Assembly: GCA_003313425.1 (NCBI GenBank)
Contig: NHZP01000007.1
Coordinates: 124,001 to 188,000, forward strand
DNA: 64,000 nucleotides
Direction of reading: 5' to 3'
Origin: Pseudopyrenochaeta lycopersici
Lineage: Eukaryota > Ascomycota > Dothideomycetes > Pleosporales > Pseudopyrenochaetaceae
A program made the position numbers and the translations under genes. Below, piece after piece: positions 33,107-44,498 of the stretch; position 1 is the first letter of the stretch; the number at the start of each line of letters is the position of its first letter. The notes beneath the pieces were generated by a model. It was not told the DNA's origin. It did no database searches and saw only the letters and a list, made by a program, of their open reading frames with translations.

Positions 33107-33606
33107 GAAGAATATTCGGAAATTTGGAATGACTTTGCGATCCTTCTCAGATTGTGTAGAATATGTATAAGGAGATGAATAAATAGCATTGACGAGATAA
33201 TAAACTCATCCAAGTCATAGCAGAACTCTGTGTGAGTGAGAAACATTTGGAAAGGTGAACTAGCTAAGGGTTAATCAAGATTTATAAGTCATAAAGAAAT
33301 TGACGACATCTCCTCATGTGTAGTACTTTAGAGACTGCTGGTGAAAACTTTCTAACGGAATCAAGCCTATGTACAGCGTGTTCACACTTGATTTGTCCAC
33401 TTCGCCCATGAGAGTGCAGCTATCTGATAGTTTTACTTATTTTTAAGCATCAAGACACAAAGTACCACGAATTAACAAGCCCCTTCAATGTACAAGAGCC
33501 CACAGAATATCATTTCAGTTACCCTTGTGATACCTTCAGTCTACCACAACCAAATATCAATGAGAGACTCCACTCGCAGTTGTTGCTTCCTGACGAACTT
33601 CTGACA
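33107..33606. other. intergenic region between convergent genes
   Basis: AT-leaning 3' flanks of the transporter and the reductase. No gene or repeat recognised. Confidence 0.5.
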
Positions 33607-35110
33607 TTAATCTTTTGACCTGAGAGTGGCATGAAGCAGATGTTGGCGGGGTAAGATCCCAGCATTTTCAAATGCTCTGAAAGTCTCCACCCAGGTTTCG
33701 TAAGTATCATCATGTCGGTGCCAGCCAAACTTCCGAGCTTTCGTCTACAAATATATTTTAGTATATTTCTTGAAAACGGCCTGAAAAATCTGGGAAATAG
33801 TTGCGGGCAAAAGTTTGGGCGGTAGAAGACTGATGCTCCACAAAAAACAAGGGAAGAAAGCACTTACCATGGTAGAAATTGTTGGCCAACTCTTGCCTGT
33901 GGCCCAATCGAAAAATCCCCAAGTTCCCCAGTCGAATGCTTCCTTACTACCACCATACTTCTCACATATTGTCTCCCAAACTTGTCGCTTGTCCTTTGCC
34001 CAGTCACCCATCTTTAGGTTGTGGGCATACTTTCCTTCGCCCCCTTCTTCTGGCCAGTCTTCTTGTGGTGGAATCTGCAGATGTTAATTTTAGAATGTGA
34101 ATCAAACCGAGAAGAACATACGTCTAAGCCGAAATATTTGCCTATCTTCTGAAAAAAGTATCGCCAGACAAACACGTCTCCATTTACGTGATTGAAAGCC
34201 TCGTTTTTAGTGTGCTCATGGGTTGACGCCCAGACAGAGATATCAGCTAGTCCACCAGCGAAAGAGTTGTCATCCACAGAGTTGTAGAAGTACTTGTTAC
34301 CCGGAAATATTGGTGTTTGGTTGAGTTCTTTGCTTATAAGCATATACAAAGCCATCGTCAACGCCTCGGACATTCCATTTTCTACAATATTTAGAGAGTT
34401 TTGAGGATCTTCATAATTGTGAGCACTCACTGCCAGGTGTAAATCCAATAATAGCATTTGGTCGGATGACGTTCCAAGACCACGTTCTCTGTGCGTGAAG
34501 CTTGAACATGAAATCTTCTTGGTTATAATAAAAGTTGACGCCCTTGTCGTCGTACCGCGGCATATCTTCGCTTAGTGGGGTTGGAACGGGTCCCAGATGG
34601 GCTCCATAGTGCTGTCGTTTATTTTAATGAGCTTCCTGCTAATGACATGAATTAACTTGGCTGGCATGCTCACCTTTCCACCGGTTTGTAAGCAGACATT
34701 TTGCAATGATTTTCCAGCCACAGTGTCAATTGCGGTCAAGAAGTTCTCAAACAATGGAATATTGGCATTCTTGAGCTCTTTGAAATCGTCGGTGTGAACG
34801 TATGCCGCAAAAAAGGCGTGTGTGACCTCTGAACACAGTGGCTGCAGCGTCTCAATAATTCGTTCGACGGGATGAAGAAAGTCGATAGCTATGAAAACGA
34901 CGCGAGGATCTTGCCAATAATTTTTGAGGGGGCTTCTGGAGGAAACAAAGATGCGCGACCTGAATCAAGATATTAGCAAGCGTTGAAATACATGGGCAAC
35001 GAAAATTACCATTGTTCCTTGGGTTGCCGCGTGAGAAACTCCACGATCGCATTACCACTGACACCATTGCAACCCGCCACAAATGCAACTTTGGGCTGAG
35101 GAAGTGGCAT
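33607..35110 (-). CDS. PRISE-type NAD(P)H enone reductase (progesterone 5-beta-reductase/iridoid-synthase-like)
   Basis: Six exons, 35110-35010, 34959-34674, 34611-34431, 34381-34122, 34074-33868 and 33744-33607, give 390 residues with exact phases. The atypical Rossmann motif is VAGCNGVSGNAIV at residues about 10-22. The catalytic pair of the PRISE family is present: Lys in LQTGGKHYG (completed by the third exon) and Tyr in NFYYNQEDFM. NVIRPNAIIGFTPG and FNHVNGDVFVWRYFF are further landmarks. The last exon, reached by a 123 nt intron, gives the typical KARKFGWHRHDDTYETWVETF end. The open frame through that intron would instead give a non-homologous tail. PRISE enzymes reduce alpha,beta-unsaturated carbonyls of small molecules. 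In this cluster it probably saturates an enone intermediate. Confidence 0.9.
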
Positions 35111-35921
35111 CGTAAGGTTTATTAACTTGTGAATGATGACGAGCAGAGAGATGATGCGAGGGACACAGATGATTGTTGAAAATGTGAGCACAGTCCGGTT
35201 GCTTGGGATACAAAGTAAGAGAAGACAACTTCACAGATTCAGAGGACAAGACGACTAAGTTGTAATTACAGCTATTGCACCTTGGGTACAGTGGCTATCT
35301 GCGGCGCTGTCCTCGTGCTTTCCAGGCCCAGGCCGGCGCCCTGAACGCGGGGTACAGGAATGCAAGCGCTCGGGATTTGACAGCCCAAAAAATGTATTCC
35401 CCACCAAATTCCCACCACCTTTCTCAAAGCTTGGAGGTGGGGGAACTGGGGATGTGGGAACGGAGGTACCCCAGGATTTCGTCCCGCCAACGTGGGACGG
35501 CAACGCACTAGTGGCTCCCTAACAAAGAAATGACAATACTGTAAACTTGGCCACTTGGCTGGGCACTAAATTCCGCCCCAATAGGGAGCTGTAGGCGGGC
35601 GAATAAAGCCGCCTAAAGACACTTGAAGTAAACCCAAAGAAGATCTATTTTAACCATAATTAGGTATCGCAACATCTGTGATTGGCCCTTAGTCGTGGGT
35701 TTACCATGCTAGCGTCCAGCCACAGTTTCCAGTTTCACGGAATTTGCGGGCATCGGGTGGACTCAACAGCCGCAGTTCCGTGATTCTCACGTGGGGAACG
35801 GTGGATGGCGGAAATTCAAGACGGAACTATTTCTCAGTCGTTTCTGCCAATGTCGAGCATGCATGATCGGAACTGTCACCGCTTTTGTCTTTTGTTGATT
35901 TCTCATTTGTAGATATCCGTT
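35111..35921. promoter_or_regulatory. divergent promoter with many GTGGG motifs
   Basis: CCCCAC lies at 35399-35404, CCCAC at 35411-35415, GTGGGG at 35437-35442 and 35791-35796, and GTGGGA at 35454-35459 and 35492-35497: the densest set in the window. It drives the PRISE reductase and the acyl-CoA dehydrogenase in opposite directions. Confidence 0.6.
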
Positions 35922-37464
35922 ATGGCTTCGTTAGCCAGTACCCCGTTCCGAAGAATCGCTGGCGCCTCTCGAGGACTCTATCGGCGTTCATTTCAATGGA
36001 GAGGTCTCAGTTCAAGTGTGACTTTTGACTGGGAGGATCCTCTATCCTCTAAGAATATCTTCACAGAGCAGGAAATTGACATTCAAGAAACCGCACGGGC
36101 GTATTGTCAAGAGCGGTTATTGCCTAGAATTCTTGGTCGGTCCTTTCCGAACACATCCGGCCTAGTACTAATTGATCGAAAGATGCATACCGCAATGAGG
36201 ATTATGATCCCAAAATTTTGAGGGAAATGGGCGAGTTGGGGTTGTTAGGAGCGACCATTCCGGAATATGGGTGCGCGGGCGTGAGCAGTGTTGCCTCCGG
36301 ATTGATAACCCGCGAGGTTGAGCGCGTTGATTCGGGATATCGATCCGCCATGTCTGTACAGAGTTCGTTAGTGATGGGGCCAATATACGAACATGGAACA
36401 TTGGAACAAAAAGAGAAATATCTACCTCGCCTTGCCAGTGGCGAATTGATCGGCTGCTTTGGATTGACGGAGCCTAATCATGGAAGCGACCCGGGATCTA
36501 TGGAGACAGTTGCCAAACCGCATCCGTCGAAGAAGGGATACTTATCGATTTCTGGAGCCAAAACTTGGATCACAAACTCTCCTATTGCTGGTTTGGTTGT
36601 GGTCTGGGCAAAGTTACAAAGCACTGGGAAGATTCGCGGTTTCTTGATTGAAAGAGATCAGTGTCCTCCAGGAACACTCTCAACGCCAGCAATTAAGGAC
36701 AAAAATGGGCTCAGGGCGTCGATAACAGGCATGATTTTACTTGATGAGTGCCCTGTCCCAGAAGAGAATATGCTGCAGGTAGAGGGACTCGGTGGTCCGT
36801 TTAGTTGTCTTAACTCTGCTCGTTTCGGGATTGCTTTTGGCACAATGGGAGCTCTTGAGGACTGTCTCGCTCGTGCGAGGACATACTCGCTCGACAGGAA
36901 GCAGTTTAAAGGAAATCCAATCGCCAAATATCAGTTAATCCAGAAGAAACTTGCAGACGCTCTCACGGATGCAACCTACGGTGTTCTAGCCGCGACACAA
37001 GTTGGGCGTTTGAAAGATCAGGGATTAGTTGCCCCAGAAATGATTTCGATCATAAAAAGACAGAATTGCGATAGGGCATTGATTGGGGCGCGAAGGTATG
37101 TCCTTCCAGTCCCCTAGTCCATACTGTGGATATGCTTATGTTGCTAACTTTTCATAGTTTACAGGAAATTTTCGGAGGGTAAAGTCTTCCTCTTGCAGTT
37201 CATTAGTACAAAACTTGCTGATAATCTTGAGCAGTAATGCAGCTTCTGATGAATATCATATTGGTAAGGTCTACAATACTTCCATGCTTAAAGTCGTTCT
37301 GACAATTACAGGTCGCCACGTCGCCAACCTCTTCGTTACGCAGACATATGAAGGACAATCTGATATTCACTGTTAGTATGCTACTCGAATTGAGATATTT
37401 CGCTGACTTTATTGTAGCTTTGATTATCGGGAGAGCCATCACTGGGATCCAAGCATTCTGCTAG
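35922..37464 (+). CDS. mitochondrial acyl-CoA dehydrogenase, glutaryl-CoA dehydrogenase-like
   Basis: Six exons (35922-36135, 36183-37095, 37158-37178, 37235-37263, 37312-37371, 37418-37464) give 427 residues. Two are microexons of 21 and 29 nt, without which the C-terminus is lost. The first 30 residues are basic and hydroxylated ([16 protein letters not shown]), an evident mitochondrial presequence. FAD-dependent acyl-CoA dehydrogenase signatures are [31 protein letters not shown] and the C-terminal [17 protein letters not shown]. The catalytic glutamate sits in [21 protein letters not shown], exactly the GCDH pattern. It should oxidise a dicarboxylic or branched acyl-CoA, with or without decarboxylation. 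Its presence ties the cluster to a beta-oxidation-like step in mitochondria. A dedicated cluster copy is unlikely to be the general lysine-degradation enzyme. Confidence 0.93.
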
Positions 37465-37931
37465 TATTTTACAACATTTTACTAGAGCTTGAGGTTAGGC
37501 TCTGGTGTGCTTTGAGCCTCCAGACAAGTTGGCAAAGTAGATAATAATACTTCAAGTACAATCTGTTAAATTGTCCCATCAAGCACAAGTGTTTCGCATG
37601 TTGACACGCTTCACCTCACTCAAAAACGAGACCTATGGGAAAAGCGATAAAGGGAGTCATCTAACCCCGAACCTGCCAGAGAATGATTCTAAACAATGTA
37701 AACCCCTCCGTGAAGGCTAAATTAGTAAAGTTGTGAGCATGAGCCAACAGAGTTGTTTGTCCCACTACAAAATGCGAGATCATGCAGAGGGTGGGACCCG
37801 ACCTCAGTGGGGCTAAGCCAAAACATTGGGGCATGCTCGGCGCAACAGCATTCGACTCTCAATTGTTCGACTTACTCTTATTATCTCAATTCTGGACCAT
37901 CAAATCAAGACTTCACACTCAAATTGTTAGA
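37465..37931. promoter_or_regulatory. promoter of the FAH-family hydrolase gene
   Basis: CCCAC at 37761-37765, GTGGGA at 37791-37796 and GTGGGG at 37807-37812 lie 120-170 bp upstream of the start. Confidence 0.5.
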
Positions 37932-38905
37932 ATGTCGTGGCAACGACTTATTAGATTCGTAACTGAATCTGGAGTAACGACGTATGGAGACCCTTGCATT
38001 GACGAGAAGGACAATGTTGAAGATCTAGTGGATCGAAAGGCCCTTTTCGCGATGCGGCTTGAAGGCAATGACCCTTTTGAATTAACAAGAACAGATGAGA
38101 GAGTCAGGGTAGACCGCCTCTTGGGTGTCCTCAGCCCGGATAACGTGTCGATAGTAAAATGTATAGGTCTCAACTATGTGAAACATAGTCAGTATGCCCA
38201 ACTTGGTCGACCTTTAGACATCGCTAACGGCTTCAGTTCTTGAAAGCGGACGCAAACCTCCACCCTACCCCTCCTTGTTCATGAAACCTCCTCCAGCGAT
38301 TGCAGCATTTGACGGAGATATACGAGTTCCTGGTATTGCACAAGGAAAGAACTTGGATTACGAGGGCGAACTTGTATGTGGGTGGAGTTTTGGGATCTTG
38401 TCAGATGCTAAAGAACTCATAGGCTGTGGTGATTGGCAAGACAGGCAAGAACATTGCACAACAAGACGCTCTCAAATATATTGCAGGCTACGCGGCTTCC
38501 AATGATGTTTCTGCGCGGACATGGCAACGAGATCCAGCATATGCTGGCGGCATTCCACAATGGTCTTTCGCGAAATCTTTCGACACGTTTGCTCCCGTCG
38601 GTTACATGTTGGTGTCGCCTGCCGTGGTCGGGGGCGCAGACAATTTGCAACTTCGCACCACCGTCAACGGCGAGCTACGACAAGACGCCAATACCAGCGA
38701 CCTCTTGTTCAATGCTGCGTACCTGGTGAGCTTTCTCAGCCAAGGCGCAACCTTGCAGAAAGGGACGGTCATCATGACGGGGACGCCGGACGGGGTTGCC
38801 TTGGGGATGAAGGAGCCCAAGTGGCTTCAAAATGGCGATGTCGTCGAAGTGAAGATAGAGGGCTTGGGATGCTGCAGGAACAGGATAGCGTTTGAGAAGC
38901 TGTAG
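37932..38905 (+). CDS. fumarylacetoacetase-family hydrolase
   Basis: Exons 37932-38187, 38237-38373 and 38423-38905 add to 291 residues, the normal length of FAHD1-like acylpyruvases and related C-C bond hydrolases. The first splice restores CIGLNYVKHILESGRKPPPYPSLFMKP, the entrance to the catalytic fold. Metal-binding acids are seen in the LDYEGELAVVIGK segment (the second splice is needed to make VVIGK), with Asp in GYAASNDVSARTWQRD. The QWSFAKSFDTFAPVG segment binds the substrate carboxylate, and GTPDGVALG is the conserved C-terminal loop. It should hydrolyse an acylpyruvate or acylacetoacetate-type diketo acid, or isomerise or decarboxylate a related one. It is a typical late step after ring opening. 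No ring-cleavage dioxygenase is seen nearby. Confidence 0.92.
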
Positions 38906-39341
38906 GCGGATGATGATGAGAGCGGTGTTATACTGTTCCGCATTATTATCGTGTTAGTAACAAGAATAGTATATCATTATTGGAAAGCGACCACAAGTGA
39001 TCCAAGAACGTGCCCCGTCTTCGCCAGCTTGAAACCAAAGTCTATCATCAATTCGATTCTCGTTCCGTCGGTAGCACTTGCGCCCGCCAAGAAGCAGTCG
39101 GCGAGCCAGAGCTCGGTCCAGGACCCCGCATCGTCCCCATGGGGACACCAGTCCAGGGTCAAGGTCAGCTGTCCTGTCCCTGACTCTCACTTCCGATCAC
39201 CAGAAATTATTCACAACCGGAAAAGTTGAGCGAGCATGTAGATACAGCTTTCTCAACAGACGACGCCCGTCAGCTGCAGCCGAGCATGTCAGATTCATAT
39301 CAGGACGATCCTTGATCCTCTCCCTTCGCCATCGTCCCACC
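38906..39341. promoter_or_regulatory. upstream region of the cluster regulator
   Basis: It holds CCCAC at 39336-39340, immediately before the start codon. GC-rich stretches run from about 39060 to 39180. If the motif is the regulator's own target, it could be autoregulatory. Confidence 0.35.
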
Positions 39342-42300
39342 ATGCAGGGTGGGAATGCTCATAGTTGGCGCAGCGACAAAGGGAGGAAATGTCGTTATTG
39401 CGATCGAAAGTTCACAAAGGAAGAACACCTAAGACGCCATGAGAGAACACGTGAGTTAATGGCAACGCGTTTGCTTGCCTCCGTCACCTTCCGGGAGGGC
39501 TGACGTCGGTTTGAATGCATGCAGATACTGGCGAGAAGCCTTTCAAGTGTCCAAAGTGCTGCAAGAGATATGGTCGAAGGTATTCAATTTTTGCCTCTGC
39601 GCCGATTCGACCGTCGAATACTGATAATGGCTGAACAGCGACGTCCTGGTCCGGCACCTTCAGACACATTCTGGGGAGCCTCGACGCGACAATGGGCCGC
39701 GAATCCTGACCCCCGACCACAGTTCTATGGATTCCACAGGTTCCAATGGTCCAGAGGTCCGACGAGGGAGTCAATCGCTTCAATGTGTTGATATTCAACC
39801 TGACATTAGGTTTCTACTTCCACCAAGCCGCGAGCATCCGCTTATCCAGCCCACTATCGCCAACGATCCAGCATCCCAATCACCACAAACCGGCAACTCA
39901 TTTCCAAATCCCACAAACGAACATGGAGCGATCCTGAATCCTACACATGAGGCGGGTCCTTCATTGATGCGCACATCAGCAGGCCTGCGCACTCCCCCGC
40001 CCGTGGACCCCGCATTGTTCGATACCTTCTCGTACAATCACGCGAGCAGCCAGATTCAAGAGATAGGCTCCGTCTCCGAGCAAGCAGCCGTGGTTGTTTC
40101 AGGAGATAATTCCAGAAATAACAATGGGTTAGAAGTAGAAGGGACGCGCTTAGATGGAATTGAGCAGTTTGGAAGGGTTACATCTCCATATCTTTTCCAC
40201 CAAGTTCCGCCTAGCTCTGCGCAGACACCTTCGTTCACCGTAGGACGTCAGAATGGGCGAACTCTGCATGAGACAGATCACGTTCTTTTTGCTGACCTCG
40301 CCTCCTTCGGATCGGATCCTTTTCCCATGGAGGCTGAATTTGACACATATGCTTATTTCGGGCCGACGGTGCTGGACGGGCCAGACTTTGGTACCCCTCG
40401 TCCTCCGGTTCAAGTATCAGCAGAGGATGACGATAAACGGCCCACCTTCCTCCCTGTGGAGCAAACTCATCAAATTCGACGGCTATGGCGAGGCCGAAGG
40501 TCTGGACCGGGTGTGCGACTCATCTGGTCGCTTTGGTTCAAAGTGGCACGTCATGGGGCAGACAACATTCTTTCAAAGCCGCCTTCTTTAGTGCCTAGTG
40601 CGCATCGCTCAGACTCGACAGCATCCAACAACGCGAGGTCTAAGTGGGGTATGGACGATGCTTGCCGAAATGATCTCATCCATTTCTGCAAAAGCCTAGA
40701 TGATAAAGCAAGAGAAGATCGTACCACCCAGATACGGTCTCATTCACTAGCTATGGACATTCAATCTGACTCTGGTTCGGAGAAATCAGTCCCTGGGTTC
40801 TCAGCTAACGGTTTTCCTACCACTGAAGTCTTTGATGCAAGTCTTGATTTCTTCTTTCAATACTCGCCCTTGCGATTCGTTCACAGAGCGACTTTCAACG
40901 CCAAATCAATCCCGCTTTCACTTTTACTTCCCATGTGTCTGATTGGGCTTGCTTCGATATATCCAGAGCGATCGAAAACCTTCGTCCTCCGATACATAAA
41001 GGTGAGATGCTCTCTGCACATGTTTTTCTCACATTTTGACGAGATATGGCAGAAACTATTACGGTATTGTCACAATGACATGACATCCAAATCACTCGAG
41101 TACGGCGAATCCTGGGAGCTCATGATTACGATATCTTCGGCGTTTCTGGTCAACTACCTTGCTTTGGGTCACTCTGTACATCTTCCGAGCCTCAGTGCTG
41201 AGCCAACGCATGCTTACTTCAAGTCTAGCCGCAAATTGAAGAGAGTCGGGCATACGCCCTTTCCGTTCAGCTACTTCATGTAAGTGGACGACCCGAATAC
41301 TGCGTAGTTCGGCGCTAATGTGGCTCAATGATTAGATGGTGAAAAGTCACGGTCTCTTCTCGGTATTTCTAGGTGATGATCTAGCCACGCAATTACAGCC
41401 ATTGCCCAACTTCGATGAAAGTTCGTGGAAGATCTGGGCTCGTATCGAGTCTGTGAAAAGGTAAAAATATAATTTTGCAACGGAATTCTAGCATCTGACC
41501 GATATCTAGACTCATATGTTATCTTGTGCTACTTGATGCCGCATGTAGCCGAGTAATGGGTGGTTCCGGTATCTTGGATTGCAGTCAGGTAGAGCTGTAC
41601 ATTCCATGCGAGGAACCACTCTTCGATGCCTCCACGTTCGCAAAATTTGCACAAATAGCGCAGCGCGGTACAAATTTAATACCAGGACGGTTTCGACTTA
41701 AGGACTTTCACTTAAGGGCTCCTCTCAGTCTTAATACATTGGCGATGCAGACGGTTTTGAGTTGTTTATTTCTACAAGCCGTTGCAGCTAGACATGCGCT
41801 ACCTGGTGGGGGCCGGTCGATCTTTGAGTCTACATCCTGCACTCCAGCCGAGGCCTTTGAAGCGAATCCGCAAACCAAGGACATGATTCTTGCAGTCATC
41901 GCACTGCCTTCGAGATACACGGAGACATTCAGGCACAAGGACCCCATAACTTTATTGGCATGGAACAACCTATGCTTGCTTTTTACGGCCGACCTAGATC
42001 TTTTGGAGATTGGGTGTGGCAGAGAGGGATCTGAGTCTGCTCGTAGAGCTATGGTTGCCATTGAAAAATGGTCACGATCAGCTAGCGCCCGACGAGCCAT
42101 TCTGCACGCGACTCAGATTTTCTCAATTCTATCCTCTACACGAATACGCGAGTCCAACTTTGCTAGAGCAGACCGCTTGTTGTTTGTGTCTGCTCTAGTC
42201 CTCAGTATGTATCTGTTTGTAATGGAGCAGAAGGAGGGCGACGAGGAAACACCGACATTTGAACTCATTCAAGAGATTGACTGGACGGCTATCGGCGGAC

Positions 42301-42560
42301 ATGGCTTGCAGCCTTCTTCAGAGACTGGTCTATTGAATGAGGAGCCGCCGGTATGTCCGTCGAGCACAGTAATACATTTCATTAAGCACGGCGGGCCGAT
42401 ATCTTTCGAGAGAGAGGACCAGGTTGGGGGTCCCATAGCAGCGCGGAAGATTCTTCTTGATTATGTATATTTACTAGACAGCGTGGGGAAGTGGCGCGAG
42501 TCGAGATATTCTCAGGGTCTGAGAATGATAAGTGATCTCATGATCGAAAGTAGAAGTTAG
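39342..42560 (+). CDS. C2H2 zinc-finger / Fungal_trans transcription factor
   Basis: Five exons, 39342-39450, 39525-39579, 39639-41244, 41336-41460 and 41510-42560, close in phase to 981 residues. Two classical zinc fingers are built across the first three exons: CRYCDRKFTKEEHLRRHERTH, joined by the TGEKPF linker to CPKCCKRYGRSDVLVRHLQTH. The middle is disordered and Pro/Ser/Asn-rich. IRRLW...WFKVARHGADNIL and SKWGMDDACRNDLIHFC resemble the start of the fungal-specific regulatory domain, which continues with SSWKIWARIESVKRLI and LLLDAACSRVMGG. The exon 3/4 junction is the weak point. Read-through to about 41279 is possible, but only the 41244 donor keeps the frame with the next exon. Such C2H2/Fungal_trans proteins commonly control adjacent gene clusters. 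Its likely targets are the GTGGGG/A repeats upstream. Confidence 0.85.
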
Positions 42561-43086
42561 GGAATTTAAGGTCCCTAATTTACCCAAAGCAATCTATTAT
42601 AGACGATGCCCAAGATTCCTAGCATTCCAGAGGCATCAAGGATAGCGATACTCGCACCTGTCTGCGCCGTCGGTCTTCTGCGGAGCAGAGTGTTGGTTAT
42701 AGGTCTAGGCTTCGCTTATACTTAGGCCTTGCAGCAGCTCCTCGAGCTAATAAGCGGCTGAGATTGACGCGTGAGCACGTGACGAGGTTGTATCTCCGAT
42801 TCAAGCTTATTTCCGGTTAAGCAACGCGGACTCGACAGCCGAGCTGAATTGACTTCAGGTTCAACGCAGGCTTTAGTGCTTGTTTGCATTGCCGATGATC
42901 TGCAAAAAATCTTATCGTCTTTGCCGACATGGAGCTAAGTCCGACACCACAAAATGACCCTATAACGTCATCGAGGTCCACCAGAAATGGAGCATCAACG
43001 TCGCCATGACGGCGCTTGACCACGACTACCTCACTAACTGAACACGACTACGTCTTTGAACCGTAATTGCGCTGGCTATTTGAACA
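42561..43086. other. intergenic region
   Basis: It lies between the regulator and the aldo-keto reductase, both on the plus strand. No recognised gene. It has one CACGTGA-like site near 42775. Confidence 0.45.
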
Positions 43087-44183
43087 ATGTTTGCCTCCAC
43101 TGTATCTCGAACATTGCGCGCCACTTCGGCAACCAGAGTATCACAGGTTTCTCGACAAATACAGCCTCAAGCACTACAATTCAGAATGGCTCATAACGGC
43201 ACGACGTTCAAGCTCAACACGGGCGCTCAGATTCCTGCCATTGGCTTTGGTACCTGGCAGGATAAGGATGCTCAGGAACCGTGAGTCAAATCGTTCTTTG
43301 CCTGAAGATGTAGATGTTAACAAAATTTTATAGAGCCGTAACCATTGCGTTGAAGACGGGTTACCGCCACATCGACACCGCGCGGATTTATGGCACCGAA
43401 GCTGCAGTCGGTAATGCTATCAAGAAGTCTGGCATCGATCGCTCTGAGCTGTTCATCACGACCAAGCTCTGGAACAACTCACACCACCCTGACGATGTGG
43501 AAAAAGCTCTTGATGCTTCGCTCAAGGACCTCGGCACTGACTATCTTGATCTCTACCTGATGCATTGGCCCTCGCCATTCGCGCGGGGCGACGAGATGTT
43601 TCCCAAAGACAAAGATGGTAAGACGAAGCCCGGCGACTCAGATTACGTCGACACATACAAGGCGATGGAGAAGTGTTTGAAATCAGGCAAGACCAAGGCG
43701 ATTGGTATCTCCAACTTCAGCAAGGCGGAGCTCGAGCGCTTGATCAAGGAAACCAATGTCGTACCGGCTGTCCACCAGATTGAATTACACCCGTACCTGC
43801 AGCAAAACTCGTTTACCGAGTTTCACAAGCAAAAGGGCATCCATGTAACGCAGTATTCGCCGTTTGGTAACCAGAACGAGATCTACGACTCGGGTAAGGA
43901 CATGGGCAAATTGATGGACGATCCAGTGCTTGTTGAGATTGGCAAGAAGCATAGCAAGACTGGTGCGCAAGTTGCGTTAGCATGGGGTATCGCAAAGGGA
44001 CATTCTGTTATTCCCAAGAGCAAGACGGAGTCTCGGATTCGGTCCAATATCGAGGGCGACTTCAAGTTGCCGCAAGAGGATGTCTCCAAGATTGATGGTA
44101 TTGACAAGAAGATGCGCTTCAATGATCCGTCTGGGTCGTTTGGATGGAACTTCTATAAGGATCTTGATGGCAAGAAGAACTAA
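43087..44183 (+). CDS. aldo-keto reductase with N-terminal presequence
   Basis: Exons 43087-43280 and 43334-44183 give 347 residues. The TIM-barrel reductase carries the complete catalytic tetrad: Asp in GYRHIDTARIYG, Tyr in the same motif, Lys in ITTKLWN and His in LYLMHWP. The NADPH-binding tail is VIPKSKTESRIRSN. The family signature GISNF and the HQIELHPYLQQ strand are intact, so it should reduce aldehydes or ketones (xylose-reductase/Gcy1-like branch). The first 33 residues are rich in Arg, Ser, Thr and Gln with no acids, like a mitochondrial presequence. An internal ATG at 43186 (MAHNGTTFKL) marks the usual start of cytosolic relatives, so two products by leaky initiation are possible. 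It may or may not belong to the cluster on its left. Confidence 0.93.
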
Positions 44184-44498
44184 ATAGTCATTATAATGTA
44201 CGATAGGCGGATGTAAAAAAACCAAAGGAAATCTTTTTCTAGTCTAGAACGAAAACTCGTCAAGGTATGATGCTTTTCAAATTGGCCAGGCCCAAGACAA
44301 TCAAGAATGGAGGCCGTTAATGGAAGCGACATAATCCTAGAATTACCCAGGAGCTTCTGCAAGCGCGTCAAGTCAAAGAAGATGGCGAAACAAGAACATC
44401 CACATAAAAGGCATAAATCGTGACATCATCCTAATTAAAGTGCAATGAAACAGTGAGGCCAGCTCTTCAAAGAAAGAATTCAGTCCATTCTGGGCAGA
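44184..44498. other. short intergenic region between convergent genes
   Basis: 3' flanks of the aldo-keto reductase and the F-box gene. Nothing specific is seen. Confidence 0.45.

Larger units (their letters stand above)
20144..42560. other. candidate metabolic gene cluster without a PKS/NRPS backbone
   Basis: Ten to eleven adjacent genes encode small-molecule enzymes, a transporter and a pathway-type regulator. In order they are CMD/AhpD-like, FAD hydroxylase, DUF3500, NmrA-like, nitroreductase-like, P450, MFS, PRISE reductase, acyl-CoA dehydrogenase, FAH-family hydrolase and C2H2/Fungal_trans factor. Three divergent pairs share promoters, and spacing is short (295-811 bp). Promoters share GTGGGG/GTGGGA motifs. 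The left boundary is the decayed AT-rich block; the right boundary is the aldo-keto reductase. Whether the CMD gene and the aldo-keto reductase belong is uncertain. Confidence 0.65.

Noticed and set aside
40253..40591. alternative frame within the regulator gene, reading SLWSKLIKFDGYGEAEG...
   Set aside because: It looked coding, but the overlapping frame contains the regulator's LW...VRLI...ADNIL block in phase with the zinc fingers and the downstream domain.
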